A program made the translations under genes and the position numbers. DNA of 64,000 nt from the NCBI GenBank assembly GCA_035551475.1, contig DASZMX010000053.1, forward strand, positions 1 to 64,000, given 5' to 3'. This document shows positions 42,517 through 51,393 of the stretch, piece after piece. The notes beneath the pieces were generated by a model that was given only the letters and a program-made list of their open reading frames with translations, did no database searches and was not told the origin of the DNA. Each line of letters opens with the position of its first letter. Position 1 is the first letter of the stretch. Source of the stretch: DASZMX01 sp035551475. GTDB taxonomy: Bacteria; Verrucomicrobiota; Verrucomicrobiia; Limisphaerales; Palsa-1400.

Positions 42517-43337
42517 ACTTTTTCCTGGAGGCCGGCCGTCACGGGCTGGCCGGCGTCAGATCCGGGACGCGGCAATTTCCAAAGCAGCAAGCCGCCGATC
42601 GCGAGGCCGATGATGCCTGTCAATTGCGCCGGCGTCAGGAGTCCGTGGAACAGATGTTCGGGCGTATAGTCGCCGCGATAGATTTCCACAAAGGAGCGCG
42701 TCATGGCGTAGCACATGAGATAAATGGCGAAAATCTGGCCGTCGAATTTTTTGCGCCGATACGCCCAGGCCAGCCCGAGATACAGCGCAAAATTCAAAAG
42801 TGAATCGTAAATCTGCACGGGATGCACCACCCAGGGAAACGATTCATGCCAAATGGGAAAGCGAATGCCCCACGGCATGGTGGTGTGTTTGCCGTAACAG
42901 CAGCCGTTCATCAGGCAACCCCACCGTCCGAACACGCAGCCGAGCGCAATGCTCGGCGCGAGGGCGTCAGAAATTTTCCAGAGCGGCAACTTGTTTTTCC
43001 GCGCGTAAAGAATGCAGGCGAGCGAAGCGCCGATCAATCCCCCGTAGAACACGAGCCCCGCATGCTGCACCATGAAAATTTCCACCGCCGGGCTGTTGTG
43101 AAAATCAGCCGCGTCTTTGATGATGTTGTCCCAATACGCGATGCAATACCAGGCGCGCGCCCCGACGATGGTTCCGACCATCAGCCATGGGCCCATGTCG
43201 AGAATCGTTTCGGCGCGCAAACCGTCGCGGCGCCCGCGGCGGCTGGCTGTCCACAAACCGGCCATAAAGCCGCACACCACGAGGATGCCGTACCATGTCA
43301 CCACCAAGGGGCCCAGTTGAAAAGCAATCGGATGCAC
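42513..43337 (-). CDS. lgt: Prolipoprotein diacylglyceryl transferase Lgt
   Basis: 274 residues from a GTG at 43337 (MHPIAFQLGPLVVTWYG), the usual family N-terminus; a TTG at 43373 would add 12 residues. The integral membrane enzyme has about seven helices and attaches diacylglycerol to the lipobox cysteine. Signatures are YGGLIGASLA, the family motif GRWGCLMNGCCYGK and HPVQIYDSLL. Its product is needed for the putative lipoproteins at 6506 and 61178. It is coupled to miaA by the GTGA overlap. Confidence 0.95.
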   Translation of the reverse strand: MHPIAFQLGPLVVTWYGILVVCGFMAGLWTASRRGRRDGLRAETILDMGPWLMVGTIVGARAWYCIAYWDNIIKDAADFHNSPAVEIFMVQHAGLVFYGGLIGASLACILYARKNKLPLWKISDALAPSIALGCVFGRWGCLMNGCCYGKHTTMPWGIRFPIWHESFPWVVHPVQIYDSLLNFALYLGLAWAYRRKKFDGQIFAIYLMCYAMTRSFVEIYRGDYTPEHLFHGLLTPAQLTGIIGLAIGGLLLWKLPRPGSDAGQPVTAGLQEKV

Positions 43338-43425
43338 TGCCTCTAAAATAAGGGGCGCGCGCCCAAATGGCAAACTCGCGCGAATTTCATTTGAAATCGC
43401 ACGCCTGCGTTTTACAAGTTACGGC

Positions 43426-44985
43426 ATGGCCAAAATACAACGCGCCCTGCTCTCGGTCTTCGACAAAACCGGGTTGAACGACCTCGCCCGGACCCTCAGC
43501 CAGGCTGGGGTGGAAATCATTTCGACCGGAGGCACGGCCAAAGCGTTGCGCGAGCAAGGGCTGGCCGTCACCGATCTCAGCGCCTACACCGGCTTTCCCG
43601 AAATGATGGATGGCCGGGTGAAGACGCTGCATCCGAAGATTCACGGCGGACTGCTTTTTCGCCGGTCGCTCCCGCAGCACGAAGCCGCCGCGCGCCAGCA
43701 TGACATCAAGCCCATCGACCTGGTGGTGGTGAATCTTTATCCCTTCGCGCAAACGATTGCCCGGCCCGGCGTAACCTTGGATGAAGCGATCGAAAACATA
43801 GATATTGGCGGCCCCTCCATGATTCGCAGCGCCGCCAAAAATCACGAAAGTGTGGCGGTCGTCACGAACCCGGCGGACTACGCGGAAGTCGGCGCGCAAA
43901 TTGCCGCCACGGGCGGCGTCAGCGAAGAACTTCGGCGCAAACTGGCGGCCCGGGCCTTCGCGCTGACCGCGGCGTATGACCGGCAAATCGCCGATTATCT
44001 GCGGCAGCAATTCGAGCCCGCGCCGCCGGAGGCCGAAAAATGGGCGGCGTCGCTGCCGTTGCAATTCACGTTTGCCCAGGCGCTGCGCTATGGCGAAAAC
44101 CCACACCAGCGCGCCGCATTGTACGGCCGCTTTCACGAGCATTTTGAGCAACTCCACGGCAAGGAGCTTTCCTACAACAATATTCTCGACTTGACGGCTG
44201 CGGCGTTTCTGATCGGGGAATTTTCCGGCGATGCGCCGACGGTTGCCATCCTGAAGCACACCAACCCATGCGGCGTGGGCCAGGCGCCCTCGTTGCGCGA
44301 GGCGTGGGACAAGGCGTTCGCCACGGATAAACAGGCGCCGTTTGGCGGCATCATTGCCGTGAACGCGCCGCTCGACCTGCCCTGCGCCGAAGCCATTTCC
44401 GAGATTTTCAGCGAGGTGATTATCGCGCCGGCTTTCGCCCCGGACGCCCTGGAACTGCTCAAGAAAAAGAAAAACCTTCGCCTGCTGAGAATTTTGCGCT
44501 CCCCGGCGGCGGGCAGCGAAATTGAATTTCGCGGCGTCGGCGCCAATTCCCTGCTCGTGCAGGAGCGCGACTTGAGAACCACCGGGCCGGCGGATTGGAA
44601 AATCGTCACGCAACGGGCCCCGACGGAAGCGGAGTTGCGGGCGATGCGTTTTGGGTGGCGCGTGGCCAAGCACGTCAAGTCGAACGCCATTATTTATGCC
44701 GGGCCGGACCGCACCCTCGGCGTCGGCGCCGGCCAGATGAGCCGCGTCGATGCCAGCCGCATCGCGATCTGGAAGGCGCAGGAAGCGGGCCTTTCCCTCC
44801 AAGGCAGCGTGGTGTGCAGCGACGCGTTTTTTCCGTTTGCCGATGGCTTGATCGCCGCCGCCGAGGCGGGCGCCACCGCGGCGGTGCAACCCGGAGGATC
44901 GGTGCGGGACCCGGAGGTGATCGCCGCCGCCGACGCGCGGAGCATCGCGATGGCCTTCACTGCCACCCGGCATTTCCGGCATTAG
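43426..44985 (+). CDS. purH: Bifunctional AICAR transformylase / IMP cyclohydrolase PurH
   Basis: 519 residues, the normal length. It performs the last two steps of IMP synthesis. The N-terminal cyclohydrolase (MGS-like) domain has LLSVFDKTGL, IISTGGTAKAL, MMDGRVKTLHPKIHGG and NIDIGGPSMIRSAAKN. The C-terminal transformylase has RYGENPHQ, LKHTNPCGVG, DKQAPFGGI and VGAGQMSRVDASRIA. A 1.6-kb open frame on the opposite strand is an artefact of its GC-rich codons. It stands alone, divergent from lgt. Confidence 0.97.
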   Translation: MAKIQRALLSVFDKTGLNDLARTLSQAGVEIISTGGTAKALREQGLAVTDLSAYTGFPEMMDGRVKTLHPKIHGGLLFRRSLPQHEAAARQHDIKPIDLVVVNLYPFAQTIARPGVTLDEAIENIDIGGPSMIRSAAKNHESVAVVTNPADYAEVGAQIAATGGVSEELRRKLAARAFALTAAYDRQIADYLRQQFEPAPPEAEKWAASLPLQFTFAQALRYGENPHQRAALYGRFHEHFEQLHGKELSYNNILDLTAAAFLIGEFSGDAPTVAILKHTNPCGVGQAPSLREAWDKAFATDKQAPFGGIIAVNAPLDLPCAEAISEIFSEVIIAPAFAPDALELLKKKKNLRLLRILRSPAAGSEIEFRGVGANSLLVQERDLRTTGPADWKIVTQRAPTEAELRAMRFGWRVAKHVKSNAIIYAGPDRTLGVGAGQMSRVDASRIAIWKAQEAGLSLQGSVVCSDAFFPFADGLIAAAEAGATAAVQPGGSVRDPEVIAAADARSIAMAFTATRHFRH

Positions 44986-45076
44986 GCCATCCCTATCTGT
45001 CAAGTTGATTTTCGCGCAGCTAAAACCGCAAGATTAGTCAAGCGGCGGGGGGCGGCGTTTGCTAAGGTGGCGGCAG

Positions 45077-46483
45077 ATGAAAGTGCGACCGTCCCAATCC
45101 CAAGCCACCTGGAATGATTATCAGGCGCGGATTCTGCGGGCGCTGACGCATATCCAAGAGCGGCTGGACGAGACGTTGGATTTGGAGGCGCTGGCGCAGG
45201 TGGCATGCTTTTCCAGTTTTCATTTCCACCGAATTTTTGCGGCGATGACTGGGGAAACGATCGCGGACCATGTGCGGCGATTGCGCCTGGAGCGAGCGGC
45301 GCTGGAGTTAAGAAATGGCGGGAAGCAGGTGGTGACGGTGGCGCTGGACGCCGGTTACGAGGCGCATGAAGCCTTCACGCGCGCTTTCAAGGCGGCTTAT
45401 GGGGTTTCACCGGCGGAATTTCGGCGCGCGACGGGACCGATCACCGTCCTGGCCGCGCCGTCCGGCGTGCATTTTCGGCCGGGAATTCCCTTAACCACAT
45501 TCAATACCAACCATTTGACAACAAAATCCATGAAAGTTATCACAAAAAAAATTAAACCGCGGCTGGTGGCGTACTTGCGGCATGTGGGACCCTATGAAGA
45601 AACGGGCGCGACGTGGAGCAAGCTGGCGGCGCGGCTGGCGGGGGAGAAGCGGATTCACAAGGGTTCGATCTTCATCGGCATCGGCCATGACAATCCAAGT
45701 GACACCCCGGCGGCGGAGCTACGTTACGATGCGTGCATCACCGTGGATGAGGATTATCAGCCCAAGCGGCCAGTGCAGACGCAGGTCATTGCGGGGGGTG
45801 ATTTTGCGACGGTACAGAACTGCCCCGTGCCGAAAATTAAGGAGGCCTTTCAACATCTCTTCGGCAAATGGCTGGCGCGAAGCGGACGGGAATTGCGCCC
45901 GGCGCCCAGCTTCGCCGTAATGGTTGACGCCCAAAAGGCCGTGCCGCCAGAGAAACGCCGGGTGGATATTTATGTGCCGTTGCAGCCGAAGCGGCAAGTC
46001 GCCAAGTCCCAGCAAATGAGCATCGAAGTCACCACGCTCGAACCCCGTCGGGTCGCTTACATGCGCCATGTGGGGCCGTACCGGGAAGCATACCGGACGT
46101 GGCAGGATTTTACGGCGCGGCTGAGAAAGGCCGGACTCTCCGGCAAGGGCTCGATTTATATCGGCGTGCCGATGGATGATCCCAAAGCAACGCCCGAGAG
46201 CAAATTGCGCTACGACGCGTGCATGACGGTGGATGAGACCTATGCACCCCAAAAACCGGTGCGGGTGAAGACGCTTCCGGGCGGCGATTTCGTGGTGGCG
46301 CGAAACTGTCCGATCGGCGCCATCGCCCAGGGTTACGAAAAACTGTACCGGTCATGGCTGCCCGGAAGCGGCCGCGTGGTGCGAAAGGAGCCATCGTTTT
46401 TGGTGGCGGTTGACGGGCACGAGGAAATGCCGCCGGGATTTGGCTATACGGATATTTACCTGCCGCTGGAAGCCAAGAATTAG
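45077..46483 (+). CDS. AraC-family regulator with two tandem GyrI-like domains
   Basis: 468 residues from the ATG at 45077. Residues 10-115 form an AraC-type double helix-turn-helix (LEALAQVACFSSFHFHRIF; VALDAGYEAHEAFTRAFKAAYGVSPAEF, truncated here). Two consecutive GyrI-like (BacR/Rob-type effector) domains follow at about 152-305 and 322-465. Each has the frame PRxVAYxRHVGPY, a KGSI(F/Y)IG segment, LRYDAC(I/M)TVDE, a GGDF element and a final DIYxPL. Single AraC-GyrI proteins bind hydrophobic ligands and activate multidrug or stress genes; the internal duplication is unusual. No target gene is evident next to it. It converges on the NarL regulator. Confidence 0.87.
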   Translation: MKVRPSQSQATWNDYQARILRALTHIQERLDETLDLEALAQVACFSSFHFHRIFAAMTGETIADHVRRLRLERAALELRNGGKQVVTVALDAGYEAHEAFTRAFKAAYGVSPAEFRRATGPITVLAAPSGVHFRPGIPLTTFNTNHLTTKSMKVITKKIKPRLVAYLRHVGPYEETGATWSKLAARLAGEKRIHKGSIFIGIGHDNPSDTPAAELRYDACITVDEDYQPKRPVQTQVIAGGDFATVQNCPVPKIKEAFQHLFGKWLARSGRELRPAPSFAVMVDAQKAVPPEKRRVDIYVPLQPKRQVAKSQQMSIEVTTLEPRRVAYMRHVGPYREAYRTWQDFTARLRKAGLSGKGSIYIGVPMDDPKATPESKLRYDACMTVDETYAPQKPVRVKTLPGGDFVVARNCPIGAIAQGYEKLYRSWLPGSGRVVRKEPSFLVAVDGHEEMPPGFGYTDIYLPLEAKN

Positions 46484-46502
46484 GAATTGGCGAGGCGGCA
46501 GC

Positions 46503-47189
46503 CTAGGCGTTCAGATACTTGACAACGGCCTCGGTGCGGGAGTGGACATGCAGTTTCTCGTAAATGTTGCGGATATGAGTGTGCAGCGTGCCCTCGCTGA
46601 TGGTCAAGTTGTCCACAATTTCCTTGTAACGAAAGCCTTTGGCGAGCTGCTCGAGGACTTCGACCTCGCGCGCGGTCAACTGCTCCAATTCAGAGGCGGA
46701 TTCCGGCGTGCGCTGGAAATGCTGGACGACTTTGCGCGCAATCTGCGGCGTCATGGGCGAACCGCCATCGCGGGCTTCGCGAATGGCGGCGAATAATTTG
46801 GTGGGCGTGGTGCGCTTGAGCAAATAGCCGCTCGCGCCGGCCATGAGGGATTTGAAGAGCCGGTTGTTATCTTCGTACACCGTGAGCATGATGAATTGCG
46901 TGTCGCGCATCTGGCCTTTGAGTTGACGCACGCATTCCACGCCGTCCATGCCGGGCAAATTGATGTCCATCAAAACGACGCCCGGCTTGGCTCCCGGCAA
47001 TTCCTGGCAGGCGGATTCAGCGTCGCGATAGCTTGCGATCAGGCGCAGTTGCGGGTTCTCTCGAATGCGGTAGCCCAGGTTGGCGCGAATCTCCTCGTCA
47101 TCCTCCACGATAGCGACCGCAATGGTTTTCCCATCGGTCATGACATCACTCACAGGGCTGAGTCTAGGGGTTTTCATGGGAACTTTCAT
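46503..47189 (-). CDS. NarL/LuxR-family response regulator
   Basis: 228 residues: receiver domain (VAIVEDDEEIRANLG; phospho-acceptor in VVLMDINLPGMDG; YLLKRT) and a C-terminal LuxR helix-turn-helix (LTAREVEVLEQLAKG, ISEGTLHTHIRNIYEKL). In-frame ATGs occur at 47189, 47177 and 47141. I take the first because it lies 8 bases after the kinase stop and suggests coupling; the third would give a more typical N-terminus. It is the evident partner of the HisKA_3 kinase upstream. Confidence 0.9.
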   Translation of the reverse strand: MKVPMKTPRLSPVSDVMTDGKTIAVAIVEDDEEIRANLGYRIRENPQLRLIASYRDAESACQELPGAKPGVVLMDINLPGMDGVECVRQLKGQMRDTQFIMLTVYEDNNRLFKSLMAGASGYLLKRTTPTKLFAAIREARDGGSPMTPQIARKVVQHFQRTPESASELEQLTAREVEVLEQLAKGFRYKEIVDNLTISEGTLHTHIRNIYEKLHVHSRTEAVVKYLNA

Positions 47190-47197
47190 TCGTAAGT

Positions 47198-50100
47198 TTA
47201 TATGAGGGGCGCGGCATTGCCATTGGCCTCCAAAGGCTGCAAGCGCACGAGCATGCGCAACTGGGTCCCCTGCCCCGGCGCGCTGGCGCATTGGAACTGT
47301 CCGCCCATCCGGGCGATGCGCTGACGCATATTGGAAAGGCCGTTGCCGCCCCGGGCGTCGAGATTGAAACCGTGGCCGTTGTCGTCGATGGAAATTTCCA
47401 ATTCATCGCCCGCGCAATCCAATTTCACCTGCGCCGCGCTGGCGCCGGAATGGCGGACGATGTTGTTGAAAGCCTCCTTCACCACGAGGAACAGGTCGTG
47501 CCGCACCTCCGCCGGCAAGGGCCACGGCGGCGCCTGCACGGGCATTTCCAGGCGGCAACTCACCGCGGTGTTTTCGAAAAATTCGTCCGCGTAATGCGTT
47601 ATGTAGTTGATAAGGCCTTCCAGCGTGTCGTTTTCCGGATCGACCGCCCAGACAATCTCGTCCAGGGATTGCACCGTGTGCCGGGCGGAGTTGACAATTT
47701 TATGCACATGCGCCGCCACGTCCTCGCGCCGCACAAGGCCTTCCTGCGTCCGTTCCCCGAGCATCATGATGCGCGTCAGGCTCGAGCCGAGATCATCGTG
47801 AATATCCTTGGCGATGCGCCCGCGCTCGCGTTCGATGGCATGCCGCTGCTCGAGCAACTCCAACTGCCGCCGCATGCGGCGCGCGGTAAAAAAGCGGGCC
47901 GCCGCGCCGGCGCCGCCCACTGCCAGGCCCGCGAGCAGCAGGCGAAACCAGAGCGTCTGATAATAAAATGGAATCACCACCACCGGCAGCGCCAAACCGG
48001 CCTCGTTCCAGATCCCATCGGCATTGCAGGCGGCCACATGAAACGTATAAGAGCCGGGCGGAAGATTATTGTAAGTCGCCGAGCGCTGGGTTCCCGCCTC
48101 CACCCAATCGGCATCCAGACCTTCCAACTTCCGGCGGAACCGGCATTCCTCCGGCGCGCGATAATCCAGCGCGCAATAATCAAACTTCACTTCGCCCCGT
48201 CCGGGTGGAATCCACAATTCCCGCCCGGGGGAAATCGCCGGCGCGGGCAGCCGCCCCAGCATCGGGCGCTTGTCGGCCCACACCTGTTCGATAAAAACTG
48301 CCGGCGCCGCGCGATTGACGCGGACGGTGGAAGGATCCACCACCACCAGCCCCTTGCTCGTCGGAAACCAGAGCCGGCCATCGCGCCCTTTCCATCCGCC
48401 CGGCTTGGCCGCGCCGTTGCATTGCGGGGTGACCATGCCGTCGTTTTTTCCGTAGGCAATGCTGACGATCTTTTTGACATCACCATGATCGAGGTTATCC
48501 AACTCCGATTTGCGGACGCGAAAGACGCCTTGGGAGGAGCTCATCCATAGCCAGCCCAAATCATCATCCAAAATCTCGAAAATCTCATCGCAAAACAATC
48601 CCTGGCGAGACGTGTAGGCCGTGATTTTCCCATGATGCAAACGGTCGAGGCCGCCGCCTCGCGTCCCAATCCAAAGATCGCCGGATTTGTCCGGCCGCAA
48701 CGCGGTCACGGTGTCATCCGAGAGCCCATCCGCGGTGGTCATCCTGGTGATGCGACCGTTTTCGATGCGAGTGAGCCCGCCCTCGGAACCGACCCACAAG
48801 ACGCCCGCCGCATCCTCGGCGAGGGCGCGGATGAGATTCCCCGCCAAACCATCCGCGGTCGTGTAATTGACAAATTTGCCGGCGCGCATTCGGCTCAAGC
48901 CCTTGGTGGCCCCAATCCATAAAGTCCCGGCATGGTCTTCATGCAGCACGCGAATCGGCGCATTGATCAAGCCATCGCGCGCCGTGTAGCGCTGGAGATT
49001 GCCATCCTGCAAGCAGGCCAAACCGCCGTCGTAATCGCAGCCGATCCACAATTTCCCGTCGCGCCCCTCCTCGGTGGAAAGAATTAAATCGGTTGGCAGG
49101 CCATTGGATTGCGTCAGCGCGGTGACATGGTCATCGCGCAAACAATCCAGGCCCCCGCCCCAGGTGGCCGCCCAGATGTTGCCCGCCGCGTCCTCCCGCA
49201 CGGACATGACGTTGTTATGCGTCAAGCCTTGTTGTCGTGTATAAGAAAAAAACCGCTCCGGCGTCAATCGCGCCAGGCCTTCCTTTGATCCCACCCAAAT
49301 ATCGCCCTGGTTGTCTTCGAAGAGGGCGTTGACGCGGTCAAACGGCATGCCGTCATTGTTCAACTCGCTAAAAAAACGCCCGGCGCGGAAGCGATTCAAG
49401 CCGCTATAGGTGCCGACCCAGAAATTATTTTCGTGATCCTCCAGGATCGCGCTCACGAAACTGTCCGACAAGCCGAAGCGCGTATTGTAGGCGTAGAAAT
49501 GCCCCAGGTCGTACCAATTCTCCCAGAGCATCCCGTTATTGGAGCCAATCCAGATGCGCGCGCCCTTGTCTTGGAAAATGGCGCGCACGGCGTCGTTGGG
49601 CAATCCATTCGGCATGGGAAAAGAATCCATCACCTGCCCCGTGAGGCGATTCAACCCGCCGCCCGTGGCGATCCAGAGCGCGCCGCTGCGATCCTCCAGG
49701 ATGGCGCGCACGACATCAGACAAAAGGCCTTGTTTTGTCGTATAATTGACAACGTGCCCGCCCTGGTAGCGGCTCATGCCGGTGGTCGAGCCCACCCACA
49801 ACGCGTTTTTCCCCTCGTAAATGACGCGCACCTCGTTCCCCGCCAGGCCGTTGCTTTGTGTGAGGGTGGAGAAAACTCCATCCCGCAAAACCGCCACGCC
49901 GCCTCCGTCCGAGCCGACCCAGAGCGCCCCATCCCGGGTGGCGCACAAGGCGGTGATCGAGGAGTTTTTGATTTCCGGAGTGTTCCGCGCATCAAAGGTT
50001 GTGAAACGCATCCCGTCAAAACGCGCCAAGCCAGCCAGCGTTCCCACCCACAGAAAACCGTCATGAGTTTGCGCGATGGCTTGCACGAAATTGTTGGGCA

Positions 50101-51307
50101 AACCTTCGTCCATTTGCCAGAGACGCGAAGCGAATCGAAACGTGGTCTGGTTCATCCGCTCCCAATCGAGCCAATCGCTGTTGGCGCCGATCTGCCGTTT
50201 GTGGTCAAGAATGGAGGAGTCGTCCACTTCGGCTCCGAACAACTCCAGGTTGCCATCGCTGTTATGGCCCACCGCGGGATAAGGCTGGGTGGGCCAGCCC
50301 ATGCCCCACCACCCCGACCAGATGTCCTGGCCGTCGGGCTTGAGCTGCCATTTGTGCCAAAGAGTGTTGTCCTTAATATTGACAGCAAAAACTTCAATTC
50401 TGCCATCGGCATTTTCCGTCAGGGCGAGGCCGGTTTTGAATCGACCCTCAAAATCGATCCATGCTCCCCACCGCGCGCTGTCGCCGGCTTCCAACTCGCA
50501 AATGCGGTTCACCGCATGGTTGGTGGGATTGACGCCAAAAACTTCGAGGCGCCCGTCCTGGTTGTGGCTCACACGAAATCCCGGCAAAATCGAGCCGCCC
50601 AAATCGTTCCAACGCGACCACTCCTCCGAGCCGTTGGCGCGTTCCCAAATGTGCCGCAGCCCCCCGTCGTTGGTGGCAACGCCAAACAATTCCCAGCGTC
50701 CATCGCTGTTGCGCGCCGCCACCACTCCGGGCTCGACTCCGCCGCCCAGGCTGGTCCATTCCGACCATTCCCCCCACGGCCCGGCGCGCCACAGGTGCGC
50801 CACATCGGAATTGCCGGCGCCAAGCGCGAACACATCCACGGCTCCCTCGGCGCCTTGCGCGACGGTGATCGGCCCGCGCAATTCGCCCCCGAGACTAATC
50901 CAACTGGACCATTCCACCGCGTTGGGAGTGGTTTGCCGCAGGCTGCGTAATTCGTGCGTGAGTTGATCGATGGCATAAACCTCCAGCACGCCCTGGGCGT
51001 TGGTCGCCGTCGCGACTCCTGGCAGCACGGGCCCGCCTAATTTTGACCAGCGCGACCATTCACCGCGCGCGGGAATTTGCCAGCGGTGAAACAACGCGCC
51101 ATCCGCATCGACACGGAACACTTCCAGGCGGCCATCCGCATCCACGCCGACCACCGGCTTGTTGACAAGCGAAAACTCGTCCGCGCGACAGATCAGGCCT
51201 AAAGCCATGACCAACGCCGCGACGATCCGCCGCCAGGTTAAATGGGTGCGATGCACTGTTTTATCATCATAACTTCCCTGACGGAGAAATGCCACCGTTG
51301 GTCGCAT
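47198..51307 (-). CDS. Giant hybrid-sensor histidine kinase with three predicted beta-propellers
   Basis: 1369 residues. A signal/anchor (RRIVAALVMALGLICRA, about 26-42) precedes seven PLL/DUF346-like modules of about 48 residues (50-390; pattern DGRLEVFxV ... WSxWxxLGG). Next come 14 Reg_prop repeats (about 393-985; pattern GLxxxxVxAIxxDxxGxLWVG), enough for two seven-bladed propellers. A Y_Y_Y domain (about 1020-1100), a transmembrane helix (about 1108-1128), a HisKA_3 domain with RIAKDIHDDLGSSLTRI (His near 1170) and a HATPase domain (FNNIVRHSGA, DNGHGFN, GGNGLSNMRQR) complete it. Reg_prop/Y_Y_Y sensors detect oligosaccharides in Bacteroidetes hybrid systems; here output is the NarL regulator encoded next. 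The extra lectin-like propeller is unusual. GTG 51256 is an alternative start. Confidence 0.9.
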   Translation of the reverse strand: MRPTVAFLRQGSYDDKTVHRTHLTWRRIVAALVMALGLICRADEFSLVNKPVVGVDADGRLEVFRVDADGALFHRWQIPARGEWSRWSKLGGPVLPGVATATNAQGVLEVYAIDQLTHELRSLRQTTPNAVEWSSWISLGGELRGPITVAQGAEGAVDVFALGAGNSDVAHLWRAGPWGEWSEWTSLGGGVEPGVVAARNSDGRWELFGVATNDGGLRHIWERANGSEEWSRWNDLGGSILPGFRVSHNQDGRLEVFGVNPTNHAVNRICELEAGDSARWGAWIDFEGRFKTGLALTENADGRIEVFAVNIKDNTLWHKWQLKPDGQDIWSGWWGMGWPTQPYPAVGHNSDGNLELFGAEVDDSSILDHKRQIGANSDWLDWERMNQTTFRFASRLWQMDEGLPNNFVQAIAQTHDGFLWVGTLAGLARFDGMRFTTFDARNTPEIKNSSITALCATRDGALWVGSDGGGVAVLRDGVFSTLTQSNGLAGNEVRVIYEGKNALWVGSTTGMSRYQGGHVVNYTTKQGLLSDVVRAILEDRSGALWIATGGGLNRLTGQVMDSFPMPNGLPNDAVRAIFQDKGARIWIGSNNGMLWENWYDLGHFYAYNTRFGLSDSFVSAILEDHENNFWVGTYSGLNRFRAGRFFSELNNDGMPFDRVNALFEDNQGDIWVGSKEGLARLTPERFFSYTRQQGLTHNNVMSVREDAAGNIWAATWGGGLDCLRDDHVTALTQSNGLPTDLILSTEEGRDGKLWIGCDYDGGLACLQDGNLQRYTARDGLINAPIRVLHEDHAGTLWIGATKGLSRMRAGKFVNYTTADGLAGNLIRALAEDAAGVLWVGSEGGLTRIENGRITRMTTADGLSDDTVTALRPDKSGDLWIGTRGGGLDRLHHGKITAYTSRQGLFCDEIFEILDDDLGWLWMSSSQGVFRVRKSELDNLDHGDVKKIVSIAYGKNDGMVTPQCNGAAKPGGWKGRDGRLWFPTSKGLVVVDPSTVRVNRAAPAVFIEQVWADKRPMLGRLPAPAISPGRELWIPPGRGEVKFDYCALDYRAPEECRFRRKLEGLDADWVEAGTQRSATYNNLPPGSYTFHVAACNADGIWNEAGLALPVVVIPFYYQTLWFRLLLAGLAVGGAGAAARFFTARRMRRQLELLEQRHAIERERGRIAKDIHDDLGSSLTRIMMLGERTQEGLVRREDVAAHVHKIVNSARHTVQSLDEIVWAVDPENDTLEGLINYITHYADEFFENTAVSCRLEMPVQAPPWPLPAEVRHDLFLVVKEAFNNIVRHSGASAAQVKLDCAGDELEISIDDNGHGFNLDARGGNGLSNMRQRIARMGGQFQCASAPGQGTQLRMLVRLQPLEANGNAAPLI

Positions 51308-51393
51308 CTCTCAGGGAAATCCCGCGCCAGGCATGAGGAAATCACTGGCTTTTCCTCGCCCGATGAATTATCAGAACACTGTTGTATTCCCTA

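Noticed and set aside
43387..45003. A 538-codon open frame on the minus strand
   Set aside because: It is antisense to the complete purH gene, is rich in Arg/Gly/His, and has no recognisable domain. GC-rich codon bias leaves the opposite frame open.
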